The notes under the pieces: model-generated | Seen by the model: only the letters and a program-made list of their open reading frames with translations | Databases searched by the model: none | Told to the model about the DNA's origin: nothing | Shown here: positions 1 to 7,645 of the stretch, one piece after another | Position numbering within the stretch: position 1 is the stretch's first letter | How the letters are laid out: each line of letters starts with the position of its first letter | Source of the DNA: Candidatus Lindowiibacteriota bacterium | Lineage (GTDB): Bacteria; Lindowbacteria; 2-12-FULL-62-27 | Direction: 5' to 3' | Length of the DNA: 21,532 nt | Assembly: GCA_023249255.1 (NCBI GenBank) | Contig: JAHFCY010000024.1 | Span: 1-21,532, forward strand | Position numbers and translations under genes: made by a program

Positions 1-2
1 AG

Positions 3-917
3 AATTTCTCCTCGATGATTGAAATGTCCGTCGTGCCCGGAAACGACGCGACGGTGTCGGAAGTCGAGTTGGAGAACGCGTATGTCCGCTACAATGATTT
101 GGTTCGCGGAAGCGGCGAGGACCATTACTCGATTCGCGTCGGCGTGTTTCATCCGTGGGAGGCCTACGGTGCAGCCGACCGGGGACTGACCAATTTAACC
201 CGGCCCTATTTCCAATCGAACGCGGCCAACTACAATGGATCCACCAGTTTCGTCCTGTGGGCCGATCAGGCCGGGGCGGAATTGGGATACACAGCCGGAA
301 AAACCTCCATCCGGGGCACCGCATTCAACGGGTACGCCGTCAACGGTAATGGAGACGTTACTGCCGCAGTGGGAAATGAAGGTCCCGTAAAACCAACGGG
401 TGCGGGCGGAAGTTCGCAACTAAAGGACATGCAGTTCTACGCTCAGCAGACTTTGACTGACAATGGCGGCTCGGTTGGCGTGTTGTACTACGACGGCCGG
501 AAATATCAGACGACGGCCGGCAACGCGTTCAAGGACAAGTTCAAACGCACGTCGCTGTTCGCCAGTTACCCGATGGACAAGTTTCTGGCTCTCGGAGGCT
601 GGGAATACGGCAAGGATAATTTCTGGGACACGGGCGCCGGGACCGCCAACGGCACATTCAAGAGCCAAGGGTACTTTGCCGAGCTTGATTACAACGCCTA
701 TGACCCCCTGTGGTTCGGGATTCGTCTGGACCAGTTCGATCCGTCTAGGAAGACGCCGGACAATGAGATCAGAGGAACCACCTACATGGCGAATTATTCC
801 TTTGACAACGGCTTCCAACTCTTGAGCCAGTATGAGGACAAGAGAACGGATAAAGGGTTTAACAGCGGGACCCAGAAGGACCGCAATTTCCAGATTCGCG
901 GGATTTTCCTCTGGTAG
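3..917 (+). CDS. porin-like outer-membrane beta-barrel protein, 3' part (5' end outside window)
   Basis: The reading frame is open to the left edge, so the true start lies upstream; the first internal ATG at 15 is probably not the start. About 305 residues are visible. The chain alternates short polar/aromatic strands (for example IRVGVFHPWE, MQFYAQQTL, WFGIRLDQF, TYMANYSF) with Gly/Asn/Asp-rich loops and ends in IRGIFLW. An amphipathic terminal strand with a C-terminal aromatic residue is the usual signature for BAM-dependent insertion into the outer membrane. There is no Cys and no recognisable enzyme motif. It is followed by a tetraheme cytochrome c gene, so a role as a porin in an envelope electron-transfer cluster is possible, but that is inference from position. 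It could equally be a general or substrate-specific porin. The barrel call is fairly sure; the substrate is unknown. Confidence 0.7.
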   Translation, partial: NFSSMIEMSVVPGNDATVSEVELENAYVRYNDLVRGSGEDHYSIRVGVFHPWEAYGAADRGLTNLTRPYFQSNAANYNGSTSFVLWADQAGAELGYTAGKTSIRGTAFNGYAVNGNGDVTAAVGNEGPVKPTGAGGSSQLKDMQFYAQQTLTDNGGSVGVLYYDGRKYQTTAGNAFKDKFKRTSLFASYPMDKFLALGGWEYGKDNFWDTGAGTANGTFKSQGYFAELDYNAYDPLWFGIRLDQFDPSRKTPDNEIRGTTYMANYSFDNGFQLLSQYEDKRTDKGFNSGTQKDRNFQIRGIFLW

Positions 918-966
918 AAGAACGGATGCCGTTCGGCCGGCTTTAGATTATTTTGGAATCACTCCT

Positions 967-1015
967 GCGCTCTTCCATCGCCCCCAAATCTCACGGGGGC
1001 GGTGGATGGGAGCGC
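967..1015 (+). promoter_or_regulatory. large stem-loop in the porin-cytochrome spacer
   Basis: GCGCTC at 967-972 pairs with GAGCGC at 1010-1015, and GCCCCC at 980-985 pairs with GGGGGC at 995-1000 around a 9-nt loop. The bases between also pair in part (CCATC with GGTGG, one G-U). No T-run follows, so it is not a normal intrinsic terminator. It ends 7 nt before the GGAGGG ribosome site of the cytochrome gene. It may be an RNA-stability or processing hairpin between the two cistrons, or a factor-assisted terminator. Confidence 0.5.
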
Positions 1016-1036
1016 CGGAAATGGAGGGCATGGATC

Positions 1037-1666
1037 ATGGGGTTCGACGAGAAGGAGATGAATTTGCTCGAGCGAACATTTGTCGTTACGGGAGTTGTCT
1101 TGGCCGTCGTCTTCTCCCTGGTTTGTGTGGCCGTGCTTCTCTGGCCCGGTCTCATAGTCGGCGCGTCAGCCGCTGATGCTGTCGCCAAACCTGCGGCCGC
1201 TCACTCTTACGCCGGCGTCGACAAGTGCAAGAAGTGCCACAAGACTCAATACGAGTCCTGGGTGAAGACGAAGCATGCGGGGGCGTTTGCGGATGCAAGC
1301 AAGAAACCGGAGGGCGTGACGGTGGATCCGGAAGTCTGTAAGATGGACGAGAAATCGATCACGTTCCTCAAGACCGGCGAGGCGATCAAATGCTTGGCCT
1401 GCCACACGACCGGCTACGATGAGAAAACCGGTAAATACGCCGCCGAGGGCGTGACGTGCGAGGCCTGTCATGGCGGCGGCGCGGATTTCGCGACGGTTCC
1501 CATCATGAAGAACAAGGAAAAAGCGCTTGCGGCGGGTTTGGTCATCCCCACGGAATCCACGTGCCGGCGGTGCCATCGGACAGACAATCCGATGCAGAAG
1601 GAGACGTTCGACTTTGAGAAGAGTAAAGAGAAAGTTCACGATCACGTGAAGAAGCAGGCGAAGTAG
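1037..1666 (+). CDS. membrane-anchored tetraheme cytochrome c (cytochrome c554-like family)
   Basis: Four CXXCH heme-attachment motifs are present: CKKCH (residues 64-68), CLACH (119-123), CEACH (141-145) and CRRCH (176-180). The spacing and the 'CLACHTTG' and 'CEACHGGG' contexts resemble the cytochrome c554 / multiheme cytochrome family. Residues about 15-45 (FVVTGVVLAVVFSLVCVAVLLW onward, then ASAADA) form a signal peptide or N-terminal anchor, placing the hemes in the periplasm. I chose ATG 1037 because GGAGGG lies 8 nt upstream; the frame is open further upstream to 953, but that extension (many Gly, Arg, Trp) does not look like protein. The role would be electron transfer; partner and direction cannot be read from the sequence. 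The porin upstream and the secreted protein 3 nt downstream suggest an envelope redox cluster. Confidence 0.85.
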   Translation: MGFDEKEMNLLERTFVVTGVVLAVVFSLVCVAVLLWPGLIVGASAADAVAKPAAAHSYAGVDKCKKCHKTQYESWVKTKHAGAFADASKKPEGVTVDPEVCKMDEKSITFLKTGEAIKCLACHTTGYDEKTGKYAAEGVTCEACHGGGADFATVPIMKNKEKALAAGLVIPTESTCRRCHRTDNPMQKETFDFEKSKEKVHDHVKKQAK

Positions 1667-1669
1667 GCC

Positions 1670-2746
1670 ATGATGATATATGCGGCTCTCCTCTGGATTT
1701 TGATCGGAGGCGTCCAGGCGGGATGGTCGGCAGATCTCTCGACAGACTTGGATGAGGCGTCTCCCTATGTTCTTGAACCGTGCTTCAAGCCGATCGAGTT
1801 TCAGGTCGAGGCGTTCGACGCGGCCGGTTCGGTCCGGGACCCTTTGCTTCTGGCCGTGGGAGAGAAGTCGGTCTTCATTTTGAGCGTCTCGAAACACGGC
1901 TGGAAAAACGTTGCCTGCGTGGATCCGGCAGGCAGGGCATTGACCGGCGGATTTACCGACGCGCCCGCGCAAAAAGGCGACCCCATCCGATTTTTTATTT
2001 CATCCATGCTGAAGGACGGTCGGGTCCAGACGACGTTTTATGTTTTTCGCAAGGGTCGAAGTCAAATGGAAGGCCAGACAACAGGACGGATTTACCGCAA
2101 TGACGGGCCTGTACTCGTATCCCAAAAACTTGCGGGCCAGGCCAAACAGCCGGTGGTCGTGGAAATCCCCCGTGCCGGTGGTATGCCCAAGTCTCTCTGG
2201 AATCTTCCTCTGCCCCCGGGCACAGGTCTTTTCGATTTCGCCCGTTTTCCGGACGCCAATCGCGGACTGTCGATCCGGATCGAGGGGGATGAGGACAACA
2301 TCGCGCTCTGGGAGAAGGATCAACTGATTTCCAGGGTGTCGATCCCGGTCGGCAACCCCTACACGGAACTTCCGGTTGATCTGCAGGAAAAAGCCGGAGG
2401 CCGCCGCGCCTCGCCGCAGATTCTCGATGAGGGGGCGGACGGAACACAAGAGATCGTGGTTGCGATCAATGATCCGGATGTCGGCGGTGGATTTATTTTC
2501 TCGGGGGAAAATCATCAATCCCGAATCGCCATTCTCGGCGTAACCGGCGCGGGAACAAATACAAAACTGGCCGTGACCGGGGTGACGCCCATTCAGAAAG
2601 GCGTCATCCCGGAGATCGGGATTCTGGATTCCCGAGTCTTGGTGGCGCTGGTGAACACGAAGACTCATCGGACGCAAATGCATTGGTTGCATCCACAGAA
2701 TTCTCCGGGAGGTCGGGGAGGGCAGCAGGCGATATATTCTAATTAG
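1670..2746 (+). CDS. secreted protein of unknown function
   Basis: 358 residues. The first about 20 residues (MMIYAALLWILIGGVQAGWSA) form a signal peptide with probable cleavage after GWSA or close by. I do not recognise a family. The mature part has regularly spaced short hydrophobic strands separated by turns (for example LLLAVGEKSVFILSVSKHGW, IVVAINDPDVGGGFIFSGEN, NHQSRIAILGVTGAGTNTKL), which suggests an all-beta fold, perhaps a propeller-like or sandwich domain. There are few Cys and no heme motif. The start lies 3 nt after the cytochrome stop codon with no obvious separate ribosome site, so the two are probably translationally coupled and may act together in the periplasm or at the outer membrane. 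Function is not assignable. Confidence 0.75.
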   Translation: MMIYAALLWILIGGVQAGWSADLSTDLDEASPYVLEPCFKPIEFQVEAFDAAGSVRDPLLLAVGEKSVFILSVSKHGWKNVACVDPAGRALTGGFTDAPAQKGDPIRFFISSMLKDGRVQTTFYVFRKGRSQMEGQTTGRIYRNDGPVLVSQKLAGQAKQPVVVEIPRAGGMPKSLWNLPLPPGTGLFDFARFPDANRGLSIRIEGDEDNIALWEKDQLISRVSIPVGNPYTELPVDLQEKAGGRRASPQILDEGADGTQEIVVAINDPDVGGGFIFSGENHQSRIAILGVTGAGTNTKLAVTGVTPIQKGVIPEIGILDSRVLVALVNTKTHRTQMHWLHPQNSPGGRGGQQAIYSN

Positions 2747-2747
2747 C

Positions 2748-2767
2748 CGGGGCTTAAAGCCCGGCTG
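2748..2767 (+). terminator. stem-loop just after the 1670-2746 gene
   Basis: The 20-base palindrome-like stretch has GCCGGG pairing with CCCGGC around GCTTAAAG, in which CTT can pair with AAG. It begins 2 nt after the stop codon. No T-run follows, so termination here may be weak or Rho-assisted. The copper-bottomed terminator in this convergent spacer is the one at 2898-2924. Confidence 0.4.
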
Positions 2768-2773
2768 AGCAGG

Positions 2774-2803
2774 TTGAGTAAGTGAGCAGGATTTAAATTA
2801 TAC
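2774..2803 (+). promoter_or_regulatory. possible sigma-70 promoter for a small RNA
   Basis: TTGAGT at 2774-2779 and TTATAC at 2798-2803 are separated by 18 nt. Each box differs little from the consensus (TTGACA, TATAAT), and the local sequence is AT-rich inside a GC-rich window. Transcription would begin near 2810 and run into the terminator at 2898-2924. Confidence 0.4.
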
Positions 2804-2809
2804 GAAATT

Positions 2810-2924
2810 CCAAAAGCCGGTCCCGTAATCTCCATGACCCCCTTTGCCGGTACGGTCCGAGGTGACGGAGACTTTGAAGTGCCGGATAGGAATCAGGGGG
2901 CCGCTGACGCGGCCCTCTTTTTTT
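2810..2924 (+). ncRNA. candidate small RNA, about 115 nt
   Basis: A promoter-like pair lies just upstream and a strong intrinsic terminator ends it; no protein gene is credible in between on this strand. The interior can fold (for example CTCC near 2831 with GGAG near 2870, and several CCGG blocks), but I see no match to a riboswitch or sRNA family that I know. It sits in the spacer between convergent genes. It could instead be only the 3' untranslated tail of the 1670-2746 gene, with the promoter-like boxes fortuitous. Confidence 0.35.
2898..2924 (+). terminator. intrinsic terminator
   Basis: GGGCCGC (2898-2904), loop TGAC, GCGGCCC (2909-2915), then TCTTTTTTT to 2924. The 7-bp perfect GC stem followed immediately by a U-rich tract is a textbook Rho-independent terminator on the + strand. 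It ends transcription of the upstream + strand genes, or of the candidate small RNA, before the converging mlaD gene. Confidence 0.85.
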
Positions 2925-2978
2925 GACCACAGGGACGTGGGAATCCCGCAGGAGCGCCAGGGATGGGCGAAGCGGGAT

Positions 2979-3791
2979 CTACTTATTCTCGCTCTTCCGA
3001 ATCAATTTCCACGGATGCCGCCGGACGTCGTCCGACAGGGATTTGAGGTTGGCGCTGGTCGCATCCAGATTTTTTATCATCTCCTGAATCTCGGGACGGT
3101 TTTCCGACGCCATCCCCTTGAGATGCTCGGCCAGACTTGTGAGTGAGGCGGCGGCATTGTCGAACTTCTGCGCCGCACTCTCGGCGTTTTTCATGAGTTG
3201 AGGCAGGCGTTCGGACCCTTCCGCGGCGTTCGTGAGAATTTTTGAAATGTCCCCGCCGTTTTCGGCGCTGATTTTTTTCAGCGTGGAGGTGAACGCGTTG
3301 ATGTCCTCCGTGGCCTTGAGGACGTTCAGCGATATCTGGCGGATATTGCCCGCGGTGCTTTCGTCAAACATCGACCTCACCTGGCCGAAAATCCGCGACA
3401 ACAGAATCGGATCACTGCCCTTCAGCGTTTCGCCCTCCGCCAGCGCAACGCCCCCGCCCGGCAGAATTTCGATCGCTTTCTCGCCCATGAGCCCCATTGA
3501 CGTGATCATCACCTCCGACGATCGCGTGACGGGAAGATCCTTCGGAACGGAGAGTTTGGCGATCAGGCGCACGGGAGTCCCGGGAATGACCCGCACGGAT
3601 TCCACCTTGCCCACCCGATACCCCGCGTATTGAACCGGTGCGTCGGCCGCCAGCCCGTCAACATATCCGAACTCGACGGAGACGGCTCGCGTCGGCCCGC
3701 CAAACGCCTTTAGAGAAAAAACAAAAACGGCGAATAAAAAAATCCCGATGGCGACAAACAACCCCACCGCAAAGTCCCTGCTCTTATTCAT
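2979..3791 (-). CDS. mlaD: MCE-domain periplasmic lipid-binding subunit (MlaD-like)
   Basis: 270 residues. Residues about 8-28 are one transmembrane helix (DFAVGLFVAIGIFLFAVFVF). The MCE domain follows at about 37-115, with the family pattern VQYAGYRVGKVESV and GLMGEKAIEI. The C-terminal half (about 125-260) is a long helical, coiled-coil-like tail with repeated Asn/Ala/Leu, ending DVRRHPWKLIRK, a common end for longer MlaD homologues. The protein would be the membrane-anchored, lipid-carrying subunit of an MlaFE ABC transporter that moves phospholipids between inner and outer membranes. Start ATG 3791 has a strong AAGGAGG site 6 nt upstream (plus coordinates 3798-3804). It is the last gene of the - strand operon but is separated from mlaF by a 165-nt palindromic spacer, so it may have its own expression control. 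Confidence 0.93.
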   Translation of the reverse strand: MNKSRDFAVGLFVAIGIFLFAVFVFSLKAFGGPTRAVSVEFGYVDGLAADAPVQYAGYRVGKVESVRVIPGTPVRLIAKLSVPKDLPVTRSSEVMITSMGLMGEKAIEILPGGGVALAEGETLKGSDPILLSRIFGQVRSMFDESTAGNIRQISLNVLKATEDINAFTSTLKKISAENGGDISKILTNAAEGSERLPQLMKNAESAAQKFDNAAASLTSLAEHLKGMASENRPEIQEMIKNLDATSANLKSLSDDVRRHPWKLIRKSENK

Positions 3792-3834
3792 CTACCGCCT
3801 CCTTATCGCGACCCACGACAAGTAATGTAACAAC

Positions 3835-3934
3835 CAGCGCCACAGACTAGCACAGACAGCCACACACAGACACTGACAAGTTCCCGGGAGAAGGTGGGTG
3901 TCTGTGCGTGCAGGTGAGTGTCTGTCTGTGGCTG
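3835..3934. repeat. long imperfect palindrome made of CACAGAC units, between mlaF and mlaD
   Basis: The left arm 3835-3877 and right arm 3893-3934 are imperfect reverse complements over about 42 nt. CACAGAC occurs at 3841, 3851 and 3865, and its complement GTCTGTG at 3900 and 3924; the central TTCCCGGGA is itself self-complementary. The transcript would form a long hairpin between the mlaF stop and the mlaD ribosome site. It could be a small mobile-repeat remnant, an RNase processing site setting unequal mlaF/mlaD levels, or a simple-repeat expansion. Confidence 0.65.
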
Positions 3935-3956
3935 CGGTTTCTATTTTGTAGCACGT

Positions 3957-4745
3957 CTAATTTCCGATCATGCTCTTCAAATATTCATCCCGGTTGCGCC
4001 GAAGCGGGATCGGGCCGTCCGCGAGGCCGTCAATGAATTGCCGGATCAACGGATCGGCCGTCGTCCGGAACGTCTCCGGTTTTCCTTCGGCCACCACCAC
4101 CCCGCCGTGCAGAAGGACCATCCGGTCGGCCACCGAGAACGCGCTCTTCATTTCGTGCGTCACGAGAATCGTCGTGATCTTGGTTTTTTTCGTCAAATCC
4201 AAAATGAGCTGGTCGATCGCGGCCGACATCACCGGATCAAGTCCCGCTGAAGGCTCGTCCATGAACAACACTTCCGGATCCAGCGCCATCGCCCGCGCAA
4301 GCGCCACCCGCTTGACCATCCCCCCGCTGATCTGCGACGGATACAAATCGCCAAATCCGGTGAGTCCCACCATGTCCAACTTCATCTTGACCATGATGTC
4401 GATCACTTTTTCGTCCAATAGGGCGTGCTCCCGGATCGGATACGCCACGTTTTCGCCGACGGTCATGGATCCAAACAGCGCCCCGCCCTGAAAACAAAAT
4501 CCCCAGCGTTTCCTCAACCGGTCCATCCCGCCCTCCGACAGTGTCACGATGTCCTCGCCGTTGTAGGTCACCGCGCCTGCCGTCGGTTTTTCGATCCCGC
4601 ACAGGACTCGAAGGAGAGTCGATTTGCCGCATCCGCTGCCGCCCATGATTACCAGGGTCTCGCCCGGCTCCACGTTGAAATTCACGCCCCGAAGCACGTA
4701 CCGCGGGCCGTATTGCTTCTCGACGTTTTCGACGATGATTCGCAT
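3957..4745 (-). CDS. mlaF: ABC transporter ATP-binding protein (MlaF-like)
   Basis: 262 residues, the usual length. Walker A GGSGCGKST is at residues 35-43, the Q-loop lies in FCFQGGALFGS, the ABC signature is the Mla-type ISGGM, Walker B plus the catalytic Glu is VLFMDEPSAGLD, and the switch His lies in TILVTHEMKSAF. The protein hydrolyses ATP to drive lipid movement through the MlaE permease at the inner membrane. ATG 4745 lies 4 nt after the mlaE stop with no clear ribosome site, so translation is probably coupled to mlaE. The C-terminal tail (PLIRQFIDGLADGPIPLR) matches the MlaF-type end in which FIDGL is followed by a short extension. Confidence 0.95.
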   Translation of the reverse strand: MRIIVENVEKQYGPRYVLRGVNFNVEPGETLVIMGGSGCGKSTLLRVLCGIEKPTAGAVTYNGEDIVTLSEGGMDRLRKRWGFCFQGGALFGSMTVGENVAYPIREHALLDEKVIDIMVKMKLDMVGLTGFGDLYPSQISGGMVKRVALARAMALDPEVLFMDEPSAGLDPVMSAAIDQLILDLTKKTKITTILVTHEMKSAFSVADRMVLLHGGVVVAEGKPETFRTTADPLIRQFIDGLADGPIPLRRNRDEYLKSMIGN

Positions 4746-4749
4746 GCGG

Positions 4750-5523
4750 CTACGCGGCGAAGTAGAAGAGGGCCGTAAACAAAAGATCGGCCATGATGAT
4801 GGCGACGATCGAAACGACGACGGTCTCCGTCGTGGCGGTCCCGACGCCGACCGCGCCGCCCCGCACGGAATATCCCTTGTAACACGCGATGAGTCCGATC
4901 AGGACCGCAAAAATCACGCTCTTGACGAATCCGGTCAGAAAATCCTTCATGACCAGGCCCTCGACGGCGACTTTGTAAAACAGTTGCGGCGGAATATGCA
5001 GATATCCCCAGCCGATGATGAGTCCGCCGAGGATCGCAACGGCGTCTCCAATCAGAGTCAGAATCGGAAGCGCAATCACAAGCCCCGCCGCGCGCGGCAC
5101 CAGCAGGATACGTACGGGATTCAATGCCATCATCCGAAGCGCTGTGATCTCCTCCGATACGGCCATCGTCCCGAGCTCCGCCGCAACGCCCGCGCCCACC
5201 CGGCCGGAAACCAGAATCGCCGTGATCAGCGGCCCCAGCTCCCGCACGACCGACACCGACACAAGCGACGCCACGTACAGCGTCGCGCCGAACTTGGCGA
5301 GCTGGTACGCGGTCTGCATCGCCAGAATCATGCCAATGAACGTGCAGATCAGCGCCACGATCGGCACGGAACCGACTCCCATCCGGTAAACGAACCGCGC
5401 GATTTCCGAAATCCGCGGGAACTGCCCGCGAAACCCCCCAATGACGCCGCGATCGAAAATGTCGCCGGATAATGTGCAGAATCGGCCGAATCGTTCGACC
5501 CGCTCCACGAATCTACTCGACAA
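4750..5523 (-). CDS. mlaE: MlaE-family permease
   Basis: 257 residues with about five hydrophobic segments and the MlaE/DUF140 core RELGPLITAILVSGRVGAG followed by AAELGTMAVSEEITALR. It is the inner-membrane permease that forms the MlaFEDB-type lipid transporter with MlaF and MlaD. The frame begins with TTG at 5523, which lies 9 nt after a GGAGG site on the - strand and overlaps the end of the STAS gene by 11 nt. An in-frame GTG at 5508 is too far from that site. The overlap and the STAS partner upstream fit the known MlaE/MlaB pairing. Confidence 0.93.
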   Translation of the reverse strand: MSSRFVERVERFGRFCTLSGDIFDRGVIGGFRGQFPRISEIARFVYRMGVGSVPIVALICTFIGMILAMQTAYQLAKFGATLYVASLVSVSVVRELGPLITAILVSGRVGAGVAAELGTMAVSEEITALRMMALNPVRILLVPRAAGLVIALPILTLIGDAVAILGGLIIGWGYLHIPPQLFYKVAVEGLVMKDFLTGFVKSVIFAVLIGLIACYKGYSVRGGAVGVGTATTETVVVSIVAIIMADLLFTALFYFAA

Positions 5524-5824
5524 TGGAAAAGACCTCCGTCAAATGCGCGATTTCAAACACCGCTTTCACCTGCGGCGTCAGGCTTTTCAAAATCAACTGA
5601 CCCTTGTGCGCCAGCGTCAGTTGAAGCATTTCAACCAGCGTCGCGATGCCCGACGAATCCATGTAGGTCACGCCGCCCAGATCGATCGTCACCTTTTTCA
5701 GTTTTTGTTTCGCGGCCGGCAACAGGACATCCCGCAGTTTCGGCGATGTGTTCATATCGACCTCTCCGAATACCCGCACCACCGCCTCCTCAAGCGACAC
5801 CACCTCGCTCTGGACGTCAATCAT
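5513..5824 (-). CDS. STAS-domain protein (anti-sigma-factor antagonist type; possible MlaB equivalent)
   Basis: 103 residues, a single STAS domain. It has the SpoIIAA-type motif YMDSSGIATL, with Ser57-Ser58; the second Ser of DSSG is the residue phosphorylated by RsbW/SpoIIAB kinases in studied homologues. The start ATG overlaps the stop of the upstream phosphatase/kinase gene in an ATGA arrangement, with a GGGGGAG ribosome site about 8 nt upstream, and its own end overlaps mlaE. It can therefore be read either as a SpoIIAA/RsbV-like partner switch or as the MlaB-like STAS subunit that binds MlaF. The preserved DSSG motif and the adjacent regulator favour a phosphorylatable STAS, and the position next to mlaE favours an MlaB role; both may hold. 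Confidence 0.9.
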   Translation of the reverse strand: MIDVQSEVVSLEEAVVRVFGEVDMNTSPKLRDVLLPAAKQKLKKVTIDLGGVTYMDSSGIATLVEMLQLTLAHKGQLILKSLTPQVKAVFEIAHLTEVFSIVE

Positions 5825-7524
5825 GACTGCGGCTCCCCCTGAGTCTTCCCGCCCACGCGCCGGCGCAGAATCAGCCGGTTTCCGATCTCCACGCTCGTGT
5901 CATACGTCACGTCCTGAAAAACCGTTTTCATAAAATGAATCCCAAGACCTCCCGGCCGGACGGCCTCCAGCGCGCGGCCTACGAGTTTTTCCGGATTCAC
6001 CTTCGGGCCATAATCGCGCACGACGATTTCAAATACCTCGCCGCGCAGGCCCATGTCGATTTCTATTTTTTGCGTCTGATCGTTCTTGTAGGTGTGACGG
6101 ATCACGTTGCTGATTGCCTCGGATAACGCCACCTGAATTTCCGAGACTCCCTTTGACTCAAGACGTCCGCCGACGACGCTCGCCGCCGCATCCCGCGCCA
6201 GGGACAGATACGCCGGATGAGACAGAATTTCAAACGAAAGATCCGCCGGCTCCTCCACACACCCGAATGCCACCAGAGTCGTGTCGTCCGCCGGCTCCGC
6301 GCCGGCCCCGTAGCGATCCAGCCTCGCAATGATCGCGTCGCACAACAGCCGCGGTGTGAGGCGCGTCCGCTCCAGCAATTCCTTCAGCCTCGCCGATCCG
6401 AACAACTCTCCGCCCGCGCCCCGCGCTTCCGTCACCCCGTCCGTGAATGCCAGAATCTGCGCACCGGCCGGAAGATCGATCAAGGATGTGTTTAATCGCC
6501 TCCCGGGCAGAATGCCGACTGGCGGATTTTTCTGCGCCAGTACCTCAACCCACTGCCCGCCGCGCGTCATAAAAAACGGAAGATGCCCGGCGTTGGCGAC
6601 GATGAGTTTTCGCCGCCCGGTATCCAGAACAAACGCGATCAGGGTCACGAACATCCCGCGCGTGGTCTGCTCGCAAAGTTGTTGATTCACCGCCGCCAGT
6701 GCGGCCGAGATCGTCTGCCCGTGCCGGAGAGCCGCCCGCATTTCAGTCAACAGCCGGCACATGAACAGCGCCGCCGGCAGGCCCTTGCCTGACACATCGC
6801 CGATGAGAATCACGACACGCCCGTCCGGCATCCGAAACGCGTCGTAAAAATCGCCCGAGACCTGTCTCGCCGGAATCAGCCGCCCGGCAAATTCGTATCC
6901 CGCCGCGTCTGGAAAATGACGCGGGAGATAACTCTCCTGCACCTGCCTCGCCGCCGTGATCTCCTGCCGGATTTTTTCCTGATCGAGGAGCGTCTTATGA
7001 ATCCGCGCGTTCTCGATCGCAACGCCCAGAGTCCCGGCAAACGCGGAGAACAGCACGAGGTCGTCCTCGGTGAACGCTTCGCCGTCCCGCCGGTTGATCG
7101 CCTGCGCCACGCCGATCAGTTTGTCCTCGGTCTGAATCGGCACGCAGAGAACGCTTCTCGTCTGAAATCCTGTCTTCGAATCGAAATAGGCCAGAAATCG
7201 CTTGTCCTGCCGAACGTCGGGAATCAACAGCGGCGCGCGGGTCTGCGCCACGTATCCTGATATGCCCTCACCCACCCTGATCCGGTGATTTTTCAAAATG
7301 TTGGCTGCGTCGCCCAGCGCCACGGCGAACTCCAGATATTCGCCGCCGGCGTCAAGCAGAAGAATACTGCCGGTCTCGGCGTCGACAACATCCTGCTCCA
7401 GCTCCAGACTTCGCTTCAAAACTTCGGAGATGTCCAGCGTAGCCGACACGGTCCGGCCGATGCGGGTGAGTTTCTCCAGTTTGATTGAAATGTCCATTCC
7501 GTGATTTTGCCCCGTGAACGCCAT
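5821..7524 (-). CDS. GAF - PP2C (SpoIIE-type) phosphatase - HATPase kinase fusion regulator
   Basis: 567 residues and no transmembrane segment. A GAF sensor domain lies at about 30-175 (GEGISGYVAQ, SVLCVPIQTEDKLIGVAQAI). A SpoIIE-type PP2C phosphatase follows at about 200-395 with metal-binding acids in SGDFYD, LIGDVSGKG, FTDGVTE and DDTTLVAF. An RsbW-like HATPase domain lies at about 425-560 with the N-box EAISNVIRHTY and a glycine box near PGGLGIHFMK. The protein could both phosphorylate and dephosphorylate the STAS protein encoded next. The first ATG (7524) has little ribosome site; ATG 7497 (MDISIKLEKL) also fits. It is the first gene of the operon that continues with STAS, mlaE, mlaF and mlaD, which implies control of lipid transport, or of a sigma factor, by a cytoplasmic signal sensed by GAF. 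Confidence 0.92.
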   Translation of the reverse strand: MAFTGQNHGMDISIKLEKLTRIGRTVSATLDISEVLKRSLELEQDVVDAETGSILLLDAGGEYLEFAVALGDAANILKNHRIRVGEGISGYVAQTRAPLLIPDVRQDKRFLAYFDSKTGFQTRSVLCVPIQTEDKLIGVAQAINRRDGEAFTEDDLVLFSAFAGTLGVAIENARIHKTLLDQEKIRQEITAARQVQESYLPRHFPDAAGYEFAGRLIPARQVSGDFYDAFRMPDGRVVILIGDVSGKGLPAALFMCRLLTEMRAALRHGQTISAALAAVNQQLCEQTTRGMFVTLIAFVLDTGRRKLIVANAGHLPFFMTRGGQWVEVLAQKNPPVGILPGRRLNTSLIDLPAGAQILAFTDGVTEARGAGGELFGSARLKELLERTRLTPRLLCDAIIARLDRYGAGAEPADDTTLVAFGCVEEPADLSFEILSHPAYLSLARDAAASVVGGRLESKGVSEIQVALSEAISNVIRHTYKNDQTQKIEIDMGLRGEVFEIVVRDYGPKVNPEKLVGRALEAVRPGGLGIHFMKTVFQDVTYDTSVEIGNRLILRRRVGGKTQGEPQS

Positions 7525-7645
7525 TGCGCCACCACGCTACGTGAAATTCACAAAAGTTTCAACGAAGACCACCCCCGAAAAACGGATGCGGGCCAAAAAC
7601 AAATGGCTTGTTGTATCCGCGGCCGCCGTGATATATCGTTGACCA

